Of a stretch of DNA of 64,000 bases, positions 1 to 33,500 are shown piece by piece. The position numbers were made by a program, and so were the translations under genes. The DNA comes from Ypsolopha sequella (taxonomy: Eukaryota; Arthropoda; Insecta; Lepidoptera; Ypsolophidae), in contig OW203988.1 of the NCBI GenBank assembly GCA_934047225.1, positions 4,622,229-4,686,228 on the forward strand, given 5' to 3'. The notes below the pieces were generated by a model. The model did no database searches, was not told the origin of the DNA, and saw only the letters and a list, made by a program, of their open reading frames with translations. Each line of letters starts with the position of its first letter. The stretch's first letter is position 1.

Positions 1-13
1 CCTCACTAGGTAG

Positions 14-20706
<20,693 letters not shown>

Positions 20707-20802
20707 TTGTGTGCAGAAATTATATTTACTTGGTACATTTTACCAAGGGCCTAAAACGTTGTATTGAGGATTACCGTCTTTAAAAAAGAGTGATCGGTTT
20801 AG

Positions 20803-20808
20803 AATAAA
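20803..20808 (+). promoter_or_regulatory. Candidate PAPSS polyadenylation signal AATAAA
   Basis: First canonical hexamer after the PAPSS stop, ~97 bases downstream. Confidence 0.5.
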
Positions 20809-20857
20809 ATACACAAAGTGTAAAGTTAAAACTACAATGGTTTGACGTAAACGTCTT

Positions 20858-21220
20858 ACGCCATGGCAACAGCTTCAGGCTTCTGGCGGCGCTTCTTGCT
20901 GCGCTTCCAGGCGGTTTTTGCGACGGGCTTTGCCCTGCCACGACACCCGTCGGCGCCTTCGATCGCATCGGATGTAAAGCGCGCTCGCTCGCTCAAAGCG
21001 CTCGACACTAAGTTCGTCTTGTGCGCTCGATCACTGTTTCACCTGCCCGCCTCCCCGCACACCGCCGTCCCGAAAGCGCAAGTCACTTGAAGCCAGACAA
21101 GACGCGCGAGCGCCGACCCATAGCCGGCTCTATACAACTTCATACATTTGTTCTCTACGACGTCGCAAGAACAACCGCTTGGCGCGCCTCTCGAAGCCTG
21201 AAGCTGTGGCCGACCGGTTA
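20858..21220. mobile_element. GC-rich foldback element, family G, copy 1
   Basis: About 360 bp, much more GC-rich than its surroundings. ACAGCTTCAGGCTTC at the left and GAAGCCTGAAGCTGTGGCC at the right form the ends. Long frames inside are by-products of base composition. Confidence 0.72.
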
Positions 21221-21439
21221 GAGGTCTAATACGTGACTTTTAGCGCATCATTTCCCAAGTACAGGGTGAGATTATAGTAAATCTAATTATAATAATATCC
21301 GAGCATAAAGTTAAAAGCTTTAGAAAATTTTACTTGCAAACATCCTTTTCCAGTGCGGGACAACTTCAATAGTCAAATAATTTAAACGGCTAAAATCAAA
21401 TCGAATCCAGCACCACATCTACAATAAGCGCTGACAAGT

Positions 21440-21790
21440 TAGGAAGACTGCGCGCCCCCTTTTTGGATCTAATTTTTTTAAATTAATTTAAATGTATTTA
21501 ATGAGTCCGTCTCCTACATTTTTTATGAAAATCAATTGCGTTTAAAAAGCAAAAAACAGTAGTAACATTATTATTTCGATATCTCAAAAAATTACGAAGT
21601 TATTGGCAATCATAGTGAGCTTAACGGCATGTCGCGTGTAGTCATCTAACACGATTTCATACTAAAAGTGATAAAATCCCTAAGGCTAACTTTGGTAATA
21701 ATAGGTATTTTTCAAGAATTCAAAGATTTTTGTGCTAATTAATCAGTTACTATAAAAATATACTGATATTTCGCTACAGGACACGCGTCT
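21440..21790 (+). repeat. Interspersed repeat J, copy 1
   Basis: Shares ACTGATATTTCnCTA, CTTAACGGCATGTC and AATTAATCAGTTACTATAAA blocks with 41410-41855. No coding capacity. Confidence 0.6.
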
Positions 21791-21873
21791 ATTACAATAA
21801 ACTCAGTTATTATTCTTGTAATGTACATTAAATTATTGGGGTTAGGTTGAAAGTCATCCTCTATATTTGTTTT

Positions 21874-22020
21874 GATTCGGTATAACACGACTTAACCTAT
21901 TTGACAGGACTAACCTTATTTTAAGCGTCCTGTCTTTTTCTTTCTTTATCAAAAAGATAAGGACAGAACGCTCAAATTAAGTTTAGTCCTGTCAAATAAG
22001 CTATGATGTGCTACACCGAA
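21874..22020. mobile_element. Foldback MITE, family I, copy 1
   Basis: ATTCGGTATAACACGACTTA at the left, mirrored at the right by TGTGCTACACCGAAT. Inner arms TTTGACAGGACTAACCTTAT and AAGTTTAGTCCTGTCAAATA. Related to 35321-35466. Confidence 0.7.
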
Positions 22021-22024
22021 TATA

Positions 22025-24586
22025 TACCATTATATGGGGGCGTGTGGCTTGCGGCGTTCGATTATTTGTATCAAACATATATTATGTAGCGTGTGTGTTG
22101 GGCCAATGTAGCTCTACTATAAAAGTCAGGTATGTTCACCGGTCTATGCCATTTAATAGAAATCGAAAGTGTTAATAATTACATTATTTATGATTATTAT
22201 TATATTTCTTTATATTATTTTAAGGTTTAAAGGTAGTAGGTACACTACAAATAATTAAGAGTTACAGATACTTTTGCTTGTCACAGCAAAATAAACAAAA
22301 ACGTGCCTGCATAAAAGCTGTAGTTATTATATTGCTAATGCTCATGTTAAAACAGTATTACTACATAGCACTGTCTCGCTCATGCATTATTCTGGAGATA
22401 TATTTATGTATTTCTAATAACAAGACCGAAACTGTAGAAAGTTTTACGATGGAATTTTCTATGGCATTTATATATGGGATGAAAACCACAAAAAAATCTG
22501 TTTCCAAGTTTTCTTGCTTTTATAAATGTAAGTTTTTCTTCCATACATATCATTATTGTGCAATTTTATTTGGAATTATGTTATATTTTTGGATTTATGT
22601 GATTTGAAAATTTTGTCGAGGCTAAGTGAACTCAAAGTTAATATTTTTAGAATTTATTTTACATTCCTATTTTGTAATAGCTTTCTTTACATATTTTATC
22701 GAAGTGTTTTCCAAGTATTGAAATATTTTAGTAAGTCATACTCGTATAATTTTAATAATGTTTTGAGAATATAAACGAAAGAAGACCTTAAAATTGGTCA
22801 AAATAACAGATTTAATATATTTCGTAATTACTTATTACATACTTATTATTTTTTTACTTTAGGAATTTATTCTTATTTGTAATTTACATAATAAATTTAT
22901 GTATAAAATTATTTTAATTAAATTAATAATGTTGTTTCTTGTAATACATATTTTAAATCAATGTTTTATTTTATGAAGGGACATAATGTAATCGTTAAGT
23001 GATGTTTTTAAAATTGTTGTATTTTAATTGTTACTATAAGTATGATGCTGCTTGAACAGCTGTTATTTTAATTTAAAATAATAAAGTATACATTGATATC
23101 TCCTTTTTTAATCTGCATTATGTTATCATATTATTTTCAAACAAAGATAATACATACTATCAAGGTAAACACACTTTTTGTGGGGTTCCGTACGGGTATA
23201 AAAAGGAACACTTATAGGTATATGTTAAAAGCGGATTTTAAGTTGTGTGCCCATTCATCAACAACGTTATGCATAAAATAACGAAATTTTACTGGAAAAA
23301 CCTAACTGACACTAAACTATGTTCGCGAAATGCCCTAAATCACATTTATTCAATATCTTTAATAAAAAAATAAGAAGAACCATCTTAAGTTGTGCGTTTC
23401 GTAGAGGATGGCCAATAGTTGGGCCCAGTAGCGGACTACCCGTAAGGCGCCTGGGCCTTTGGCGGTCAGATATTAGGGTGGCTAATCCGCGCCCGTGGCC
23501 GACGTGGCGGCGGTAGCGAGAGCAGGGTTGGATTCAGAGTCAGACCCTCGGAAAATTATTGTCTATGTGAATTAAAAATGGCTAAAATTATACTATGTTT
23601 CGTTTTTCGTCGATTTTTGTTTTGAATTGATATAAAATAGCCTATTTGTAAGTGAATTTTTAAAAAAAATTACTAAAACGATTCATAATTTATTAAAATA
23701 GCTTATTACGTGAGTGAAATTTTTAAAAAATTACTAAAAATATTCTCAACGCACAGAAATTTGCTTTATTGTAGGGTAAATGTTAAAAAGCTAAACGTCT
23801 CAATCAATAAAACAAGTCGGTCGGCCTGAAGATAAAATTATGGTATTTTTACGTGGTATAGTTCCTTACAATACTACATACTACATGTCATGAAAATATG
23901 GTACAAATAGTATAATTATACTACAAAATCCAACCCTGAGGGAGAGGCTATCTAGCTGAAAAGTTCGGAGAAGAAGGTGGCTGGTACTTAATGGCTTAGG
24001 GCGGCTACGATGGCTAATCCGTCTCCGGTTGGGCCAGTCACTGGCCCTAAGGGGCCATTACGGGTACTTGTCGGTACCTACAATCTTGAAATTAGGTACG
24101 AAGGTAGTCAAAGTAAGGAATAAATTTGAAAACCATTAATTTCGAATTTCATGTGAAATAATACTTGACCGACTTAATTTTGCTGTTCCTTATATAAGTT
24201 TTTAAAGGAACTGCAAAATTACAATCAGTGTCACAATCAGTTCCCTTAAGAAAAAGAGGTACCTCTCGCTTTCTGAATAGGTAAATATTATATATAAGAA
24301 TAATTTGCTTATAGATATAGTTACGGAACCCACAAGGCACGAGTCCTACTCGCACTTGATCGGTCTTTCATAGAAACAAGCAGTCTTTTGTAACAGCTAC
24401 ATGTTATTACATGACCGAACTTTTATCAGCAAAAGTCAACAATAATTATCATAATGGTATCAAAAGCAACACAAAAAGACACGTATCCTCAAGATAATTA
24501 AGTCCAAATTACTTCATGAATAATGTAACTGTATAATAATCTTGTTGACGAAGTTAGTTGTGAATACGTTTGTGTGAAGGACAGAC
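22025..24586. other. Gene-free spacer between PAPSS and IVD
   Basis: Very AT-rich. Short open frames have no family resemblance. Fragments of common repeats occur (GGGGTTCCGTACGGGTA near 23183; ACGGAACCCACAAGGCACGA near 24323). A GC-rich patch near 23400-23520 looks like repeat debris. The IVD promoter should lie in the last few hundred bases, but I see no defined element. Confidence 0.5.
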
Positions 24587-27500
24587 ATGGCGAAGTTAAT
24601 ACGAGTGCCGAGAATTTTGAGCAAATGTTTTAGTAAAACTCAAATAAGATGTATGTCCCAATATCCTATAGACGAAACTGTGTTTGGGTTATCGAGTGAG
24701 CAGCAACAGGTAAAACTAGATTTTGTACTTATATTTCTGTCGTATTAAATTCAGGTTTCATGATAATTCGCGGTCTATCATCTAATTAAAAAGGTTTTGG
24801 TCATCTCCAAAATGTATTTTGTAAGTAAACAAAGTGAATTGAGCTCCTTATAGTGGTCTGCAAAAATAACGAAATTAATCAGCAAGTAGGTACCTAATGT
24901 GATGTTGGGCAATCTTAATTAATGTCATAGGAAATTAAATATATCAGCAGCAATATTATGTTAGTAGTAAGTGATTCGGATTTGATCAAATTTTGGCAAG
25001 CTGTAAAATTAACTTTGATTTACTAATTAAGTCATTTTGGCTATTCATCAAAAACTAATTTATTGTTTCGCACTAAGAAAGTTTTCTGGGTTGTCATAGA
25101 AAAAATAACCGCGAAGGTATTGCTGTTTTTTTTTTACGGCCGTCCGATAAAAATATTCTGCGGTTAAGGGGCTTAGTATCGCCAATTGTTGATGGGCAAG
25201 CCAAAAATATTGGAAAACTGTATTATGACTTATCAACTCTAAACTACTGCATATGTTGTACCTGCACATTTTTCTTTTTCCAACCCCCAAAACTATTTTA
25301 TCATGTTTCGCCCTATCAAGGAAATGAAATATATTTATTTATGTAATGTAATTTGTCTTGCTGGCCGAATAAAAAAAATATTTAATTATGTTGCTACAAG
25401 TATTTTTTTCTCTATGGCTTATACAAGGCTCTTTTGGCAGGTGGATTGATTGTTACCATCAGAACGTCCATTAATTACGTGAGGCGATTTCTCTGTCGTG
25501 AGATTTGGCTCAACCCCCTCCCCCCTAATCTCCCGTGAGATTGTTTAATAGTAGTTTATACTACAAGGGCGAAAAGGAATAAATTACGAGGACGATTTCA
25601 AACAAGAGCGTAGAGAGTGTTTTAAACGTAACCGAGTAATTTATTGCTCTTACGCCTGTGTATCCTAAGCCGTGTATCATACTACGTTTTTCAATGCATA
25701 GCGTGAGGAAATAAAACAAATATAATTTTGTGAACTTTAAATTATGATTGGCTCAAAAGGACTGTATCCAGAGCCGTTAAACAGTGGAAAAAAGTATAAC
25801 ATTTATGGTACACATGAAAGGTTGCAGGTTAGCCAACTTCTCGTAAAAACCTTTGGGCCTTTACGAGCCCTTGCATTGAAAAATATTTTATGTATTTTAA
25901 GTGTAGTGTAAATACGTTAATCTGTGCTTGGTTACGTTGGATTTATTTAAAAAATATAATTTGTTTAATTATTTTTATTTAAGACTATTATTATTAATTT
26001 AACCTAGTTTTCTCGCAATTTTACACTGTTCTGCGGTGAAAAAAATTAAGTGATATTGGCGAGAAGGGGTTTTTCCCCACGTGAGATTAGGTGAGATTCG
26101 GCTCGACCCCCTAGCCCCCCTAAACGCCTCACTTAATTAATGGACGCCCCCCGAACGCCGCTACCACACCCCTTGTTTCACAACTGCGCCCCCCTGTCAA
26201 TGTCATCCACGCGCCAAAAGATCCTTGTAGCAATGTACAGTGCAGGCTGTTAAAATGATCCAGCTATATGTAGTATGTAGTACTATGTAGTATGATTTCT
26301 GTACAAAAATAAATAAATTTTTGTGAAATTCAAGGTAATTCATAAAAGTGTATACCGTGGAAATGGAAGAGGACTCCACCGACAAGAGCGCAGCTCTTAA
26401 ATTAAAAACGGAGTGTGTATGGTTTGACATTGAATGATTAAGCGAAAAATATTAATATAAGAGATCGTTACGGCCTGAAAGAAAACGTAGTGACTAGAAT
26501 AGAAAAAAGAATGCTTCTGTAGAGTTTTTGTTGAATTATTACTATATTATTTAATTATTCAGTTTTCTTTTACATTTTTAGTCCTTAGCTTTGTTAGCGG
26601 TCTATCTCAAAATTAGCCGGCTAATCTTAAGTTTATCATAAAACCTAACATTAGCCGTAACATAATATACTATTTATTGCTGTACTTTAAATATTTAGGT
26701 AACATTTGTTATTTGTTATTTTCAGTTACGCAAATTAGTTTTCGACTTCGCCCAAAAAGAGCTGGCACCTAAGGCAGGACAAATAGATAAAGATAACAAC
26801 TTTCAAGAAATTAGAGAGTTTTGGAAGAAACTAGGAGAATTAGGATTTCTGGGTAAACCCACTTCGTTAGTTTCGTAATAGATTTGCACGAGTGTCCCAA
26901 TGTCTAATTATGTCCACACTTGCACACAATACCAGAGAATATGTAGTGACAATACTTTATTTACGACCATCAAAAACAATTTCACGAAAAATTAAAAAAA
27001 GAACACTCGTTATGATACTGTCGTGATGGGATTAGTATATAAAGTTCGCAACATGGCGGGAGTGCGGGCGAGCACATACAAATGTAAGTATGAAATCGGC
27101 CGCCTACGTATTAGGACAGTTACTATAATATAAGACAGATACTCTTTCATCGCCCGCACTCCCGACTGTCGCGTAATAAGGTGTTATAACAAATTTGGCG
27201 AATCACAGCGCAGAATAGCGGTGTTATAATGTAATATTATAACATCGATCAAACAATATTGGTACTCATAAAACCGCTTTTGATGTTGTAATTATTTTAT
27301 TGTAGATAAACATTTGCATTTTTTGTTCGAACTATGATTCTACTATTTGATATTACGGTACGAGACCCTCAAAGCTTGCACTTCCTACTTGCTCTTGACC
27401 GGTTTTTTACCGTCTTGTAGAAGTAGAGTTAGCTGATTGAACCCCTTTGTTGTGCACGAAGTGTACAATTAACTGGTACAATATTTTTTTTCTTGTTGTG

Positions 27501-30500
27501 AGGTCAGTCACAATTTACTCTAGAAATAATTTCACTTATGTTGTCAGAACCAATATTTTGTCAAATTATAAATAACAGGTACCAATGCCCCATTAAAGCA
27601 AGAAATTGAAACCACTCACTAACCCGTCTCCAGGGCGTATCCCCCAAATAGGCCCCAATTGTGGCTATGGTCGATATTGGTGCTCGAAGATAGGCATAGA
27701 GCTATCACGCTGGGACTTAAGGCCCTTACTATTGCCAAATGGGTACTTTCTAAAGCCTACTCCTCGTTTATGGCCAAACCAAAAATAATGAAAAAATGTA
27801 TTATGAATAATCAACTCTTAGACAACATATGCAACAGTTTTCTTTTTCATACCACCAAAACTTCTACATGAATTTTTTTTTTACTGTATGGTGTTTTTTG
27901 ACCTCAAATTCCCTACTGCTCCTGAGTTGCTTGGCCGATTGAATTCATCTATGCTTTGATAAATAGATAAACTTTATAGCTATAAACATAACATAAGATT
28001 ATTCAATCGAGTAATCACGTCCAAGTGAAAAGTATAATTTTCCCCTATTTCGCTCTATCAAGGACGCAGCGAGCGTCGTAACAGCCACAATGCATTGCGC
28101 GCTGATATGAACGTTATTTCAATGTCGTTTCCGTTGATATTTGTAGTGACAAATATCGAGCTGCTAATTTGGCGATGGTCATCGCCTTAATAAAAGTCGG
28201 TGAAACGTGGGTGCATGAGTGTGTATTGTGACTTGTACAGTCCGTACTCGGAAACGCCTCTGACATCCCCCTCGGGTATTCGTATCGTGACGATGTAATT
28301 TTCATGTCTTTTAAGCTAATAATCAATAACTTATAGGTATAACGGCGGACCCCGAATATGGTGGGACAGGTGGCAAGTACTTGGATCAAGTGGTTGTCAT
28401 GGAGGAGATTTCAAGGTAAAACTGCTTCTTCGGTTAAGGGTCAGAATTGAAATCGGTAAAAAAGGTGAACCTATTAAACGTGCCATAATTAAGGGGAGGC
28501 AAAATGACAATTTGCAAATTAATGACATCGTTTTTTATCAGTGCCTATTGTACCGAGCCTGCAGTGTGAATTTCTCTGTAAAGTTATTTTTGTTTGAATT
28601 AAAATCTGATAGAAATTCTCGATTTGTGCTAACTGTCCTTAGTAACTTGCAACTATAAATCTTAAACACGGGTTCCAATCCTGCCCGTCGAGGATGACCA
28701 ATAATTAAATTTTAGTACCTTATATGTAGAGACAACTAACTTTACGTACAAGGCCCTACTTTACAACTTTTTCATTTTGGTCAAAATGTATGATTTGACT
28801 GTTTTATGGGTAGGTAGTTAACAACTTACAGCAACTAAACAAGTCCTATTTGCGATTGTCGGCTCTTGTCAGTGGCGCAATTTAAGATTTGGCGCCCTGG
28901 GCCCCATAAATTAAAGAGAAAATAGCAAAAATATTTCAGTTATAAAATAAAATCAAGCAGTGCATTGATGTGGGCTGTGATGGGACTAAAAAAAAAAAAA
29001 CTAAAAATACCATACAAATAAATAAACACCATTTATTCAATATTTACATATTTTCCGATAAACAATTTTTTTTCATCAAAAGATTTATATTCCTTTTTGA
29101 CTTTATGCTGGTACCTTGGACTAATAAATCAGATAGGTACCTAACGATTGATAATGAAAGGCGCCCAAAGCTAAGTGCGAGGTGTAGCTTCCGCCGCCCC
29201 TTGCAGCCTGCCGCCCAGGGCCATGGCCCTTTTGGCCCTAGGGTAAATACGCCACTGGCTCTTGGTGAAACATCATCATCATGAATGAATAAAACATTTG
29301 TATTATGCATCCATATTGTTGTGTTTTGTTCATCCAAAATAAATCCTTATTTGTTTTCAGAGCATGTGGCGCCATCGCCCTGTCATACGGAGCACACTCA
29401 AATCTGTGTGTGAATCAGATCAATAGAAATGGAACTCCGGAGCAGAAGAGCAAATATTTGCCAAAGGTAAAAATTTTCAAGTTCATCAAGGCACAAAGCG
29501 CTATGGTTTCGTCATGAGGAAGCGGCAACCAGCCAAGGCCAGCCTACCACCAGTTGAAGTAAAAAGATTTGTCAGTTACATACTTGGTATAACTGCCCAG
29601 GGTGCGCCGTGCCGGGTGTAAGTATTTGGAGAATCTACCAGTGGTTTTATCTAGGAAGAAAGGCTATCCTTTCGCATATACTTCCCTTTTGCCTTAGCCA
29701 AAAGTCAAAACCACAAGGAATATAAGATCTTGTAAGACTGAATAGCTAAATGGATGACTCGAGAGGTTGTCAGGCAGGATCGAGGCAGATATGGAGATCG
29801 TACTCTTCTTACCCTGGGAGACATGCGTGAGTGGTGTAGTATGATCCACAAATCTTTATACAGGGTGTTTGGGGCATCAATGTAAATATTTTCATGCATG
29901 ATAAAGGAAGTGATTTTAAACATTTTTGACTGAAATTACTTTTGTAAAAGTTTAATAGTTTTCGAGATATATACATTTTTTAGTTTTGGCTACTTAAAAA
30001 TAGGTTACTGCAATGTACTAAAGCACTAAAGTAAATTCAGTCAAACATTTTTTAAATCACTTCCTTTATCATCCCTGAAAAAATTTACATCGATGCCCCA
30101 AACACTTATCCCCAAAGGCGTGTCAGAGGTCTTTCTGCCGAGGTGTTGCGAGGTAATGCGGGGAGTGCACTAAGCAAGGAAATAGATATGGGATAGTATA
30201 CAAGGTGTAACAGAAAGGTGTAACCATATTTGAAGAGCTTATTCAGCCAATGGTATAGAACAACTTTTACTATGGAGCCAACCCTGAAATCTCAAAAAAA
30301 AAATCTGCCCTTCCATACATTTCGGCCGAGCGGCATTGCATTTTTCTATGAAAATATAAAAAAAAAAATCGAGATACAGGTTTTGTTCTGTAGTAAAAGT
30401 TGTTCTATACCATTGACTGAACCTCTTCATATATGGTTACACCTTTCTGTTACACGTTGTAGAATGACATTTGTGCAGTAGAACAAATGCACCATACAAA

Positions 30501-33500
30501 AAAGGTTTGCCCGTCTTACAACGTCTCAGTGGTCTGTGCCATAACACCATCATGGCGACGAAATGGTAGCACCTGATAAACAATTTGGTACCCTCTGAGT
30601 AAGGAACCCAAATTTTTATTATTTGTTGATTTTGTTTAGAGTATGAACTATATTTTGACTAAATTTGAAACTTGTATATGTATTACAGTCTGAAAGATAG
30701 AGCTGAAACAAATAACGTTAAAAATATGCTGCTTTTTCGAGGTTTCTTGAGCAGGAACTGGAGTTTCATTTTATTATTATCATTTGCCGTAATAAAGGCA
30801 CGACGCTAAACGGTTACCCCTCGGCCATAGCTTCAGGCTTCTGGCGGCGCTTCTTGTTGCGCTTCCAGGCGGTTTCTGCAACGGGCTTTGCCCTGCCACG
30901 ACACTCGTCGGCGCCTTCCACCGCATCGGATGTATAGCGCGCTCGCTCGCGCAAAGCACTCGTCACGAGGTTTGTCCTGTGCCCTCGATTACTGGCGCGG
31001 CTCCCCGCCTCCCCGCACACCGCGCCGTCGAGAGAGTGCTAGTCACTCGAAGCCGGATAAGGCGCGCGAGCGGCGACTCATGGCCGGCCCTATACAACTT
31101 CATACATTTGTTCTCTCCGCCAGCGCCGTCGCAAGAAGAACCGCTTGGCGCGCCTCTCGAAGCCTGAAGCTATGGCCGACCGGTTACACCGCAAGACTCG
31201 CCCCAAGCCCACGTATAACTATACGTACAACTCGTATGGACAACTGCACTGTATTTCGTGTGACAGGATGTTTCTGACGAAACTGGGATTTTCCAGCCAC
31301 ATAAACATAAACATAAATACGCTTTATTGTGCACCAAAAGAAAAAGAACAAAAACAACAATACAAAGTTGGAAAAAACAAAAATATAGGCAGCAATGGGC
31401 GGTCTTATCGCTTAGAGCGATTTCTTTCAGACAACCTTTCGGTGGAAAATATTTTGAATGTACGTGAAGGCGTAGGCGGTGTACCTATTATAATCAAAAA
31501 TACTTAAATAATGGTCTAAACATATGTATATATTAACTCAATACGTAAACTAGACACAAAATAAATAAATTTTACATTCAATTAAATACAAAATATATAC
31601 TTATGTATAAAGATATATAGAAATATATATATATATATATATATACAACGTGTAACAGAAAGATGTAACCATATTTGAAGAGCTTATTCAGTCAATGGTA
31701 TAGAACAACTTTTACTATGGAGCCAACCCAGAAATCTCAAAAAAAAATCTGCCCTTCAATACATTTCGGCCGAGCGGCATTGCATTTTCTTATGAAACAG
31801 TAAAATATTTTTTTCGATATACAGGTTTTGTTCCATAGTAAAAGTTGTTCTATACCATTGACTGAATAAGCTCTTCAAATATGGTTACACCTTTCTGTTA
31901 CACGTTGTATATACATATATACAAGGTGACTTTTTGATCATCGTCCAAATTCATACTAGTGGCTTGGTAAGTGATCATTATCATGCATCAGTAACAATTT
32001 TAGAGAAATTCGCAAAATTAAATTTCGACTCCCCATAGTGATTCACTCGGGACTGGAACTGAATTTATATGGGAAGCCGAAATTTCACAAAAATTGTTAC
32101 TGATCCAAGATACTGATCACTTATCAAGCCTCCAGTATGAATTTGGACGATGATCATAAAGTCACCTTGTATATATATATCCGCTGTCGACGGATACGTC
32201 GAGGACATCATCATCATTTGCCGTAATAAAGGCCATAGTAACACGTATTCTGTGAATATTCCAACTCGGTACCTATTACGGCTGAAGCTGTAGACTTCTG
32301 TGACAGACGGATAGACAGCGGACGCTTATTAATGCCCGTTTGGCACTCTTCGGTTACGGAACCCTAATAATAAAAATTCCTCCTTCCTGATAACAGCTAT
32401 GTACCGGCGAGCACATTGGCGCGCTGGCGATGTCCGAGCCTGGCGCCGGGAGCGATGTGGTCTCCATGAAGCTGCGCGCTGAGAGGAAGGGAGGTCATTA
32501 TGTGCTGAACGGGAGCAAGTTCTGGATCACTAACGGGTCTGATGCTGACATTTTTGTGGTCAGTATTTTTGGAACACTAACACGTGTAAGCAGGCAGGGG
32601 CTTGAGGGGCTGAAGACCCCCCCCTGAAAATCCAAATCTTTCTGTAAATGTAACATTTACTATTGTAATTAGCAGAACAGTTTTCTTTAAAGGGCTGCAC
32701 AATCTGTCTATCCTGCTCTAATCAGATGCCGCGCACGCAAACCTTCAGTTATTTTGAAATCACGGGTACATTATAATTTCTTTAAATATTAGTTGGCGAA
32801 ACTCAAAACATAGGTAGTACTAGTCTATATGAACAACTGTTTGTATGGGAGCTAAGCGAAATTCTTAAAATTTGTTTTCACCTTTCCATACTGCACCAGT
32901 CAGCTGATCGGGGCAATATCGTCTCATTTTGTAGACAAACGTATGAAGAATATTTACTTCTTTGACAGTTTTTATCTAATTCTTACCGTTTTTCAGTAAA
33001 ATGAAAAATACTGCAAATGGAGACACATTGGGGGGGGGGGGGGGAGGGGGGACCCGGACACCCCAGGGGTCAGGGGTTTTAAGGATGTACTTTTGTGATT
33101 CTAAGGAACGTTTGTGCACAAAAGTTAGCTTTAGGTTTTTTTTTTGAGGTCGCCCTTATAGCTTCAACCAATATTCCCGTAGTATATAGTGGAGTAAATG
33201 GATTCGAAAAAAACTGGTTCTGTTCTGGTTCTGGTATCGCCTTAAAGAACATATCACACGATACCATGTGTCCAACTATTGTAGTTATGTGAACTACTTA
33301 TGTCCTTCATAAAGATACATTTACTCTACGTTTATCCCAAAATGTTTAAAAATAAATGTCCACCCGTGCGAAGCCGGGACGGGCCGCTAGTTTTTTAAAT
33401 CATGGCTTTGCGATTTTATCTTCGATTTAATCTTTGCGATTTTATCGGATGCAGAAAAGTGCAAGTAAAAATATTAAGTTCAAAGAGAAAATATGACAAT

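Noticed and set aside
22278..22774. Overlapping 109- and 72-codon frames rich in Phe, Tyr and Ile
   Set aside because: Composition reflects AT-rich spacer; no codon bias, motif or splice context.
30814..31277. Overlapping open frames of 60-130 codons on both strands
   Set aside because: They lie in the GC-rich family G foldback, where stops are rare, and have no family resemblance.
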